Below are positions 1 through 5,260 of a DNA stretch of 8,212 nt, piece by piece; the first letter of the stretch is position 1; each line of letters starts with the position of its first letter. The notes under the pieces are model-generated. The model worked only from the letters and a program-made list of their open reading frames with translations. It had not been told where the DNA came from and ran no database searches. Source of the DNA: CAISIP01 sp037968655 (GTDB lineage: Bacteria; Pseudomonadota; Gammaproteobacteria; Burkholderiales; Burkholderiaceae_C); the NCBI GenBank assembly GCA_037968655.1, contig JBBKVW010000070.1:1-8212 (forward strand), in the 5' to 3' direction. The translations under genes and the position numbers were made by a program.

Positions 1-138
1 AGCGCGGTGGCCAAGCTGCCCATCGAGACCGTGGTCAAGGCCATGTGGCCATTCTTCGGCATCCTGTTCTGCGTGCTCATCCTGGTCACCTACATCCCGG
101 CCATCTCGTTGTGGCTGCCTGGGCTGATGGGCCTTTGA
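1..138 (+). CDS. TRAP transporter large permease (DctM family), C-terminal fragment
   Basis: Only the last 45 codons are present; the gene begins before the window. The fragment reads in frame 1 from base 1 to the TGA at 136-138. It shows a short amphipathic stretch (KLPIETVVKAMWPF) followed by a hydrophobic membrane helix ending in YIPAISLWLPGLMGL. That ending is typical of the last helix of DctM, the large membrane subunit of tripartite TRAP transporters. These import carboxylates, sugar acids and similar solutes using a sodium gradient and a periplasmic binding protein. The lacI-family gene follows after 5 bases on the same strand, so transporter, regulator and dehydrogenase probably share a transcript. 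The substrate cannot be read from this fragment. Family assignment is by C-terminal sequence character and context; other multi-pass permeases are possible but less likely. Confidence 0.8.
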   Translation, partial: SAVAKLPIETVVKAMWPFFGILFCVLILVTYIPAISLWLPGLMGL

Positions 139-143
139 TCAGC

Positions 144-1214
144 ATGAAGAAATCCAGCGCAGCGACGATCGAGGATGTCGCCCTCATGGCCCGGGTCTCG
201 ATCAGTACCGTGTCCAACGTACTGAACGGGCGCGAGGCGCGCATGCGCGTCGAGACGCTCGAGCGGGTCCGACAGGCCATCAAGGACCTTGCGTTCCAGC
301 CCAACGAGTCGGCACGGCGGCTCAAGACCGGGCACATGGCCATGATCGGCCTGCTCGTGCCATCGATTGCCAACCCCTTCTTCGGCGCGCTGGCGCGCTG
401 GGTCGAGGAGGCCGCCAATGCGCGCGGCTACGGTGTGCTGCTGTGCAACACCCAGCGCAACGCGCAGCGTGAGCAGGCCTATGCCCAGGCGTTCCTGGCC
501 CAGGGCGTGCGCGGCGTGATCATCGGCTCGGCGCTGCAGGCGCAGGAGCACCTGGCGCCGCTGATCGAGCGAGGCCTGGCGGTGCTCAGTTTTGACCGCA
601 CCGCGCAACACGCCCCGCTGACGATGGACTATGTCAGCCTGGACAACCGGCGCGCCGGCGCAATGGCGGCCCAGCATCTGATCGCGCTCGGACACCGGCA
701 CATCAGCTATGTTTCGGCCCCTTTGCGCTCGGTCAATCGCATTGCGCGCCTGGACGGTGCGCGTGCGGCATGCGCCAAGGCTGGCGTCGATTTCGAAACA
801 GATATACGCGACATAGCGGCCGGTCAGACCGAAATGGAAATGGCTGAACTGGGGCGCAATGCCGGCGTGGCGCTGGGCGCCGGGCCAGGCCGCTCCACTG
901 GTTTCATTGCGATGAACGACATGCTGGCGATCGGACTGCTGAGCGGCTTGCGCCAAAGCGGACTGCGCGTGCCCCAGGATGTGTCCGTGATCGGCATCGA
1001 CGACATGTTCCTGGGCAGCTACCTCAGCCCGGCACTGAGCACGGTGCGCCAACCCATGCGCGAGATGGCAGAGTCTGCCGTCGAGCGGGTGCTGGCGCGC
1101 ATGCAACACGGCGACGAGCCCGCGCATGAACAGGTGTTCATGCCCGAGCTGGTCCAACGCGAATCGACCGCGGCACCGGGCCTGGTCGAAAACCTAGAAA
1201 GCAAACGGGCATGA
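144..1214 (+). CDS. LacI/GalR-family transcriptional repressor
   Basis: A 356-residue protein, normal length for the family. Residues 8-29 form the LacI helix-turn-helix (TIEDVALMARVSISTVSNVLNG with one mismatch-free core VSxSTVSxVLNG). The hinge helix is near 54-63 (NESARRLKTG), and the periplasmic-binding-protein-like effector domain begins at LVPSIANPFFG (70-81). FIAMND (254-259) and VIGIDD (282-287) are the usual effector-domain strands. It should bind a palindromic operator and release it, or bind more tightly, on sensing a small molecule. The ATG at 144 gives a standard N-terminus just before the HTH; the frame stays open upstream to 45, but that stretch overlaps the permease gene and has no family match. 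A TTG at 135 overlapping the permease stop is a less likely start. No clear Shine-Dalgarno is visible, which suits translational coupling. The gene overlaps the next one by ATGA (1211-1214). The likely ligand is the transported solute or its oxidation product; this is inference. Confidence 0.93.
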   Translation: MKKSSAATIEDVALMARVSISTVSNVLNGREARMRVETLERVRQAIKDLAFQPNESARRLKTGHMAMIGLLVPSIANPFFGALARWVEEAANARGYGVLLCNTQRNAQREQAYAQAFLAQGVRGVIIGSALQAQEHLAPLIERGLAVLSFDRTAQHAPLTMDYVSLDNRRAGAMAAQHLIALGHRHISYVSAPLRSVNRIARLDGARAACAKAGVDFETDIRDIAAGQTEMEMAELGRNAGVALGAGPGRSTGFIAMNDMLAIGLLSGLRQSGLRVPQDVSVIGIDDMFLGSYLSPALSTVRQPMREMAESAVERVLARMQHGDEPAHEQVFMPELVQRESTAAPGLVENLESKRA

Positions 1215-1957
1215 ACAAACCACACACCACCACTTTCGTCACCGGCGGCGCGTCGGGCATCGGCGCGGCCATCGTGCGCGCACACGCGGCGCGCGGCGAC
1301 AAGGTCGCCTTTACCTATTGGTCCAGCGCAAACGACGCCGAGGCATTGGCAGCCGAGTTGGGCGACCAGGTGCTGGCATTGAAATCCGACGTCACCGACG
1401 AGGCGCAATTGCAACAGGCCTTTGATCAGGCGGTAGAACGCTTTGGCCAGGTCGACGCGATGATCGCCAATGCCGGCGGCCTGATCGAACGCGTCAAATG
1501 CGTGGACATGTCGCTCGAGTTCTGGAACCAGGCCATGGCCCTGAACAGCACCAGCGTCTTCCTGAGCTGCCGCCAGGCCTTGCGCCACATGCTGCCGCGT
1601 GGCAGCGGCACTATCGTCATCATGTCCTCGCTGGCCGGGCACGACGGCGGCGGGCCAGGTGCCAGCCACTATGGCGCTGCCAAGGGCGCCGTGATGACCT
1701 ACACCCGCGCGCTGGCCAAGGAAGTCGGACCGCAGGGCATTCGCGTCAACGCGATTGCGCCAGGCCTGATCGCCACCCGGTTTCACGATGTGTTCAATAC
1801 GCCGCAGGGCCGTGCAGCCGGGGTGGAGCGCACGCCGCTGCGTCGCGAAGGCCAGGCCGAGGACGTCGCCAATGCAGCGCTGTTCCTGACCTCTGACGCG
1901 TCGTCATTCATCACCGGCGAGGTGATCGAGGTCAACGGGGGCATGGCGCTGTATTGA
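1211..1957 (+). CDS. Short-chain dehydrogenase/reductase (SDR, classical type)
   Basis: A complete 248-residue classical SDR. The cofactor loop TGGASGIG is at 11-18, the acidic DV after strand 4 at 60-61, and NAG at 87-89. Active-site candidates are N112, S139/S140, Y154 and K158 (the YxxxK motif), with the APG turn at 183-185 and the C-terminal TGEVIEVNGG. Strand 2 ends in TYWSS rather than an Asp, which in this family usually favours NADP(H) over NAD(H). The product is a soluble oxidoreductase interconverting an alcohol and a ketone; the substrate is not evident. Automated pipelines may call it FabG or 3-oxoacyl-ACP reductase, but its place after a TRAP permease and a LacI regulator argues for sugar-acid or polyol metabolism. 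It begins inside the stop of the repressor gene (ATGA), so translation is probably coupled. It is the last gene of the cassette; the next gene is convergent. Confidence 0.93.
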   Translation: MNKPHTTTFVTGGASGIGAAIVRAHAARGDKVAFTYWSSANDAEALAAELGDQVLALKSDVTDEAQLQQAFDQAVERFGQVDAMIANAGGLIERVKCVDMSLEFWNQAMALNSTSVFLSCRQALRHMLPRGSGTIVIMSSLAGHDGGGPGASHYGAAKGAVMTYTRALAKEVGPQGIRVNAIAPGLIATRFHDVFNTPQGRAAGVERTPLRREGQAEDVANAALFLTSDASSFITGEVIEVNGGMALY

Positions 1958-2150
1958 GCGCGTTGCGTCGGGGCCCGGCGCCGGCCGCGCCTGCGTCTCG
2001 ATGGATGGCGCCAATGGTCGCCACGGCGGCGAGCAGGCCTTGCGCACCGGAACGCCGGGCGCAACGCCGGTGCCTGCTATCTGAACGACGCGCTGCGGAT
2101 GGGCGCACGCGCGCGAACCGATTCAGCATGGTCCGCGTTGGTGACCTGGC
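1958..2150. other. Intergenic gap between convergent genes, with GC-rich inverted repeats
   Basis: No supportable gene: the reading frames that cross it have no recognisable domains and a random Arg/Ala-rich composition. Two structures are visible. CCGGCGCCGG at 1975-1984 is a perfect 10-base palindrome. GCACCGG at 2044-2050 pairs with CCGGTGC at 2067-2073 around a 16-base loop, which itself holds one copy of the direct repeat AACGCCGG (2051-2058, repeated at 2063-2070). Either could end transcription from the SDR side, but neither is followed by a T tract, so they are not convincing intrinsic terminators. Confidence 0.45.
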
Positions 2151-2966
2151 CTACGACCGGTGCGGCTCGAACAGACTGCGTGTCCAGCTCCACAGCGCCC
2201 ACAACAACACGGCAGGCACCACCAGCGTCTGCAATACAAAAACCACCATCAGCCGGATCAGATGCTCGGTGGCCTGTTCCAGCATCTGCCTGAGGTCATC
2301 GAAGCGCGCGCGCACGTCGGCGTTGTGCGAAAGCCAGCGCCGCAGTTGGTCCATCAGGCTGCGTGGAGCCGGGTCGACCTGCGCCGTCGGTTCGTTGCGC
2401 GCCGCGTCGCTGCTGGTGGCGTCGATGGCCTGCTGGCTGACCTGATAGTCGTCGGCCAGGAACCTCTGCCAGACCAGGTCGGTGCCCAGGGTAACTACCG
2501 GCACCGCAAAACGCAGCATCACGAGCAGCACCAGCAGGCGTGACAACCAGGGGTAGACAGGCCGGCGGCGCAGCCACAACCCGGCCCAGACCACCGCTGC
2601 CAGTGTCAGAAGGATAGAGATCGGCCAATAGGCACCGACTCCGATCAGCACTTTCTGGACACCGAACAGGACACTGGCGCCCAGCATCAGGTCGGAGAAG
2701 CGCTCGACCAGATCATTGATCGGGTCGAGCAACTGGCCTGGCGCAAAGGTCGCGCCCACGCCGACCGGCTGCACCGAGATTTCGGTTCCCTGCGCCACCG
2801 AGATCACACCGTTGAGCGCGCGCGCCGTGGCAAAGCTGATCAGCGCGCGCTTGAGCCCGGCGTCGACGCGCGCACCCGCTGGCGCGTCCATCGGCGCCAG
2901 CCAGGCGCTGGCGACCAGAACTAGCAGCAGCAAGGGCAGTATCAAGCGTTGCAGGAGCGCAGCCAT
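2151..2966 (-). CDS. Conserved-looking membrane protein of unknown function
   Basis: I do not recognise a named family. From the ATG at 2966 it is 271 residues. A hydrophobic N-terminal segment at about 5-24 ends near an Ala-rich stretch and could be a signal peptide or first helix. Residues 25-90 are mostly soluble and contain a VAQGTEISVQPVGVGA stretch followed by LDPINDLVERFS, which look like conserved motifs. Hydrophobic helices follow at about 97-132 (probably two) and 141-162. A polar, probably coiled region spans 165-235, and a last helix spans about 236-260. The start at 2966 is preferred over 3023 because it places the hydrophobic segment at the N-terminus and GGGGAA lies about 9 bases upstream; the longer version adds 19 charged, His/Arg-rich residues. 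It lies 96 bases downstream of fdxA on the same strand, so it may be part of the nnrS-fdxA transcript, or have its own promoter. Confidence 0.75.
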   Translation of the reverse strand: MAALLQRLILPLLLLVLVASAWLAPMDAPAGARVDAGLKRALISFATARALNGVISVAQGTEISVQPVGVGATFAPGQLLDPINDLVERFSDLMLGASVLFGVQKVLIGVGAYWPISILLTLAAVVWAGLWLRRRPVYPWLSRLLVLLVMLRFAVPVVTLGTDLVWQRFLADDYQVSQQAIDATSSDAARNEPTAQVDPAPRSLMDQLRRWLSHNADVRARFDDLRQMLEQATEHLIRLMVVFVLQTLVVPAVLLWALWSWTRSLFEPHRS

Positions 2967-2989
2967 GGTGTCGAGTTCCCCGTCGTGCC

Positions 2990-3014
2990 ACACATGGCGG
3001 ATGCGCCTATGTGT
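2990..3014. other. Imperfect inverted repeat (hairpin) between fdxA and the membrane protein gene
   Basis: ACACATGGCG (2990-2999) pairs with CGCC-T-ATGTGT (3004-3014): ten base pairs with one bulged T at 3008 and a four-base loop GATG at 3000-3003. It sits 49 bases past the fdxA stop and 24 bases before the downstream ATG. No T tract follows on the minus strand, so it is not a classical intrinsic terminator. It could stabilise the fdxA 3' end, moderate read-through, or bind a protein. Confidence 0.45.
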
Positions 3015-3021
3015 CACGGGC

Positions 3022-3027
3022 ATTATG
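3022..3027 (-). promoter_or_regulatory. Possible -10 element for the membrane protein gene
   Basis: CATAAT on the minus strand is five of six to the sigma70 -10 consensus and lies about 55 bases upstream of the ATG at 2966. No convincing -35 is seen at the right distance. If real, it would give the membrane protein gene a transcript independent of nnrS-fdxA, with the 2990-3014 hairpin inside its leader. Confidence 0.25.
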
Positions 3028-3062
3028 GTCAGGTGCCACGGCGGCGCCGCAGGCCGGCGCGA

Positions 3063-3386
3063 TCAGCGTTTTAGCTGGTCGAGTTTTTTCTCGATCCTGG
3101 CCCATTCGTCGGCATCGGGCAAGGCCAGTTTGCTTCGCGTAATCGGCTTCCACATACTTGCCAGTTCCGCATTGAGCGTGGTGAAGCCGCGCTGGGCCTC
3201 TGGCACATCTTCGTCGGCGTAAATGGCATCGACCGGGCATTGCGGCACGCACAGCGCGCAGTCGATGCAGTCGTTCGGATCGATCGCCAGAAAGTTCGGC
3301 CCCTCCCGGAACGCGTCGACCGGGCAGACATCCACACACTCGGTGTACTTGCACCGGATGCAGGACTCGGTAACGACGAATGTCAT
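3063..3386 (-). CDS. fdxA: Ferredoxin FdxA, 7Fe type ([3Fe-4S][4Fe-4S])
   Basis: A 107-residue protein matching Azotobacter-type 7Fe ferredoxins over its full length, from TFVVTESCIRCKYTECVDVC at the N-terminus to a C-terminal LPDADEWARIEKKLDQL helix. Cysteines fall at 9, 12, 17, 21 and 40, 43, 46, 50. By analogy with Azotobacter FdI, C9, C17 and C50 would hold the [3Fe-4S] cluster and C21, C40, C43 and C46 the [4Fe-4S] cluster. The FdI cysteine two residues before the Phe of PVDCF is Ala25 here; it is not a cluster ligand in FdI, so this is a tolerated change. It is a small soluble low-potential electron carrier. It starts 18 bases after the nnrS stop on the same strand, so it is very probably co-transcribed with nnrS and induced by NO. 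The Shine-Dalgarno is weak. Its electron partner is not known from the sequence; the downstream membrane protein is one candidate. Confidence 0.95.
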   Translation of the reverse strand: MTFVVTESCIRCKYTECVDVCPVDAFREGPNFLAIDPNDCIDCALCVPQCPVDAIYADEDVPEAQRGFTTLNAELASMWKPITRSKLALPDADEWARIEKKLDQLKR

Positions 3387-3404
3387 GGCCGATGCGCTGG
3401 CGCG

Positions 3405-4610
3405 TCAGCCGTCCTTGCCATCAATGCGCGGGCGCAACAGCCAGGGCGTGTACAGGGCCAGATAGAACCCGAATGCCAGTGACCACGCGATCGCTGCGGC
3501 GATGACGGACGCCACCAGCCACTGCGGCGCAAGCATCGGCAGCACGACCCGCAGCAGGGCGGCCAGCATGACCAGCGCATAGGCCGCCACCTCGAGCGGC
3601 GATGCCTGCAGCGCCCGGCCGGTATGACCGCGCGCGGTACGGGTCACCATGCCGATGATCAGTCCGCCGGTAGCGCCAACGGCGAGCGCATGGATGCCGG
3701 CGGACGCGGCAAGCCAGCCGAGCTGGCTCATGGCCAGCAGCAGGAATCCGACTGGAATCCAGCCATAGGACAGGTGCAGGATCCACAGGATCGGGCGGCT
3801 GCGGGTGCGCCAGGGCTTCCAGGCGATCAGGCGTGCCAGTTGCAGCACAGCGGCGAAGGCCAGCGCCGGCGCGCTGATGCCGGACGACGGCGCGATCACC
3901 CACAGCGACAAGGCCAGCACGCTGGCCACGGCAGTCGCCTTTTCCAGTTGCGGATCGATCGTGAGCCGCAAGCCGGGAATGGCAGCCATCGTGAATGCCG
4001 GAATCACGCGTCCGGCCATCACGCATTCGATGAGAACAATCAGCGCCAGCGCCGCGTACAGGGCACGCACTGGCGGCAAGTCAATATGCCCCAGCACCGA
4101 CAGGTGAAACGCCAGGTTGGCCAGCGACAGCATGCCAAGCAGGCCCACCAGCGGCAGGTTGCGGCGATTTTCGGCGCGCAGCAGCACCCGCAACAGGATG
4201 GCGGCGACAACGGGCAGCAACAGCAGGTCCAGCACGGCGAATACCGGGTACGGTGCCACCAGCGCTGCAACGCGGGCACCCAGCCAAAGCAGCACCAGTG
4301 CGGCCAGTGCCGTGCCGCGCGGCGTCTGCAAGCCGGTCCAGGCCTTTGCGGCTGTCAACAGGAAACCGACGATGACCGCCGCGGCAAACCCGAACAACAT
4401 CTCGTGCGCATGCCACAACTGCGCCGGAATCTGCGGCGACCAGCCGGACCGGCCCAGGAACAGCAGCACCCAGACCGGGATGGCCAGGCAGGCGAACAGG
4501 GCGGCGGCCAGATAAAAGGGCCGAAAGCCCAGGCGCATCAGCGGCCAGCCGTGGCCGCGGTCTTCGCTGCGGCCCGGCGGCTCGTCGATGGCATGGATCA
4601 GCGTTTTCAC
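3405..4610 (-). CDS. nnrS: NnrS family heme-copper membrane protein, nitric oxide stress
   Basis: A polytopic inner-membrane protein, about 401 residues from the start chosen here, with roughly twelve hydrophobic helices. NnrS hallmarks are clear: RLGFRPFYLAA (26-36), WHAHEMLFGF (66-75), then LLTAAKAWTG (84-93), AGRVIPAFT (199-207), LHLSYGW (278-284), HALAVGATGG (307-316) and MVTRTARGHTGR (321-332). The conserved His residues H67, H69, H279, H307 and H329 are metal-ligand candidates. NnrS proteins bind heme and copper and protect cells against NO, limiting damage to iron-containing targets. The open frame extends to a GTG at 4661, but that codon lies inside a strong NsrR-like operator and overlaps the likely -10, so it would not be transcribed. 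The GTG at 4610, with GGGA about 8 bases upstream, is preferred; the exact start is uncertain. It is the first gene of a probable nnrS-fdxA operon, divergent from nsrR. Confidence 0.92.
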   Translation of the reverse strand: MKTLIHAIDEPPGRSEDRGHGWPLMRLGFRPFYLAAALFACLAIPVWVLLFLGRSGWSPQIPAQLWHAHEMLFGFAAAVIVGFLLTAAKAWTGLQTPRGTALAALVLLWLGARVAALVAPYPVFAVLDLLLLPVVAAILLRVLLRAENRRNLPLVGLLGMLSLANLAFHLSVLGHIDLPPVRALYAALALIVLIECVMAGRVIPAFTMAAIPGLRLTIDPQLEKATAVASVLALSLWVIAPSSGISAPALAFAAVLQLARLIAWKPWRTRSRPILWILHLSYGWIPVGFLLLAMSQLGWLAASAGIHALAVGATGGLIIGMVTRTARGHTGRALQASPLEVAAYALVMLAALLRVVLPMLAPQWLVASVIAAAIAWSLAFGFYLALYTPWLLRPRIDGKDG

Positions 4611-4650
4611 TGCTTGTGTCCCATTGGCGCCGGGAGATCGGCACCGCGTC

Positions 4651-4656
4651 TTAATA
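4651..4656 (-). promoter_or_regulatory. Probable -10 element of the nnrS promoter
   Basis: TATTAA on the minus strand (four of six to TATAAT) would start transcription near 4644, about 34 bases before the GTG at 4610. No good -35 is recognisable at 16-18 bases upstream. The putative NsrR operator at 4652-4676 covers the -10 and spacer, a position where a bound repressor blocks RNA polymerase. Confidence 0.4.
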
Positions 4657-4676
4657 TGCACATAGTTTGCATGTTA
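4652..4676. promoter_or_regulatory. Putative NsrR operator (inverted repeat ATGCA-N7-TGCAT)
   Basis: A 25-base dyad centred on 4664. The inner arms ATGCA (4656-4660) and TGCAT (4668-4672) pair perfectly around seven bases, and after one mismatch the outer arms TAA (4652-4654) and TTA (4674-4676) pair as well. The published NsrR consensus has half-sites ATGYA and TRCAT with the same seven-base spacing, so core and spacing match. The site lies between the divergent nnrS and nsrR genes and overlaps the nnrS -10. No experimental binding can be inferred from sequence alone. Confidence 0.75.
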
Positions 4677-4689
4677 TCGCTCGCGCACG

Positions 4690-4720
4690 CTTAAAGCAAT
4701 ATACTTCGTGCATCTTTAAG
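4690..4720. promoter_or_regulatory. Second inverted repeat over the nsrR promoter
   Basis: CTTAAAG (4690-4696) and CTTTAAG (4714-4720) form a perfect seven-base inverted repeat around 17 bases that include the nsrR -10. The right arm also contains TGCATC (4709-4714), an NsrR-like half-site; the left half matches the NsrR core poorly. It may be a weaker autoregulatory NsrR site or the site of another regulator. Confidence 0.4.
4700..4705 (+). promoter_or_regulatory. Probable -10 element of the nsrR promoter
   Basis: TATACT is five of six to the sigma70 -10 consensus and stands 22 bases before the nsrR ATG. Transcription would start around 4711-4713, leaving a short leader that still includes AAGGG (4718-4722) as Shine-Dalgarno. 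No good -35 is present at 16-18 bases, so basal strength is probably low or helped by an activator. Confidence 0.55.
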
Positions 4721-4727
4721 GGCTTTG

Positions 4728-5237
4728 ATGCGTCTTTCCGATTACACCGACTACAGCCTGCGCGTGCTGATGTATTGCGCCAGCCAGCCGGGTCAGCTGG
4801 TGACGATAGCCGAGCTGGCCGATTACCACGGCGTTTCGAAGAACCATCTGATGAAGGTGGTCAACGACCTCGCGCGCCAGGGCGTACTGGAGACGACGCG
4901 CGGACGCGGCGGCGGACTGCGCCTGTCGCGGCCAGCCGAGCAGATCTGCATCGGCGACATCGTGCGCGCGTCGGAAACCGATTTTCGGCTGGTCGAGTGT
5001 TTCGACCCGCAAACCAATGCCTGCACATTGACAGCGACGTGCCGCCTCAAGCACGTCTTCACCGACGCGCTGAAAGCCTATTTTTCCGAGCTGGATCGCG
5101 TCACGCTGGCCGACATTGCGCCCAAGGAAACGGCCCGGTCATTGCCTGTCGTTGGCGGGGCACGCCGCACGGTCGGCGCACGCAAGCCGATCATGCTGCG
5201 CAAGGCTGCGCCCGTGACACGCAAACGCACGGCCTGA
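4728..5237 (+). CDS. nsrR: Rrf2-family nitric oxide-sensing repressor NsrR
   Basis: A 169-residue Rrf2-family regulator. The N-terminus MRLSDYTDYSLRVLMY and the winged helix-turn-helix (about 25-62, GVSKNHLMKVVNDLARQGVL, wing at RGRGGGLRL) match NsrR closely. Cysteines C91, C99 and C105 in the ECFDPQTNACTLTATCRLK segment are the expected Fe-S ligands, and D8 matches the Asp reported as fourth ligand in Streptomyces NsrR. Spacing is CX7CX5C, against CX4CX5C in E. coli NsrR. With the cluster intact the dimer represses; NO nitrosylates the cluster and relieves repression. The ATG at 4728 is chosen because AAGGG lies five bases upstream; an in-frame TTG just before it would add one residue. After the LADI motif (about 125-128) it carries a basic tail of roughly 40 residues, making it longer than E. 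coli NsrR (141). It is divergent from nnrS, its probable target. IscR is an alternative but fits cysteine spacing and context less well. Confidence 0.9.
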   Translation: MRLSDYTDYSLRVLMYCASQPGQLVTIAELADYHGVSKNHLMKVVNDLARQGVLETTRGRGGGLRLSRPAEQICIGDIVRASETDFRLVECFDPQTNACTLTATCRLKHVFTDALKAYFSELDRVTLADIAPKETARSLPVVGGARRTVGARKPIMLRKAAPVTRKRTA

Positions 5238-5260
5238 GGCCAGGCGACGCCTAGGCGCAA
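5238..5260. other. Short convergent gap between nsrR and recQ with small inverted repeats
   Basis: Twenty-three bases separate the two stop codons. AGGCG-A-CGCCT (5242-5252) is a perfect dyad, and GGCC-TGA-GGCC (5231-5241) spans the nsrR stop. Stems are short, loops tiny and no T tract follows on either strand, so a shared terminator here is possible but unproven. Confidence 0.25.

Noticed and set aside
90..1157. Long open frame of 355 codons on the minus strand opposite the LacI gene
   Set aside because: High-GC antisense shadow: no recognisable domain, His/Arg/Gln-rich composition, and the plus strand clearly encodes a LacI regulator.
1954..2445. Plus-strand open frame of 163 codons running from the SDR end into the membrane protein gene
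   Set aside because: Low-information Arg/Ser/Ala composition, no domain, and overlaps antisense a better-supported gene; its first part lies in the convergent gap.
3624..4694. Plus-strand open frame of 356 codons opposite nnrS
   Set aside because: Gln/Gly/Arg-rich translation without domains, wholly antisense to a clear NnrS; it is the complement of hydrophobic codons.
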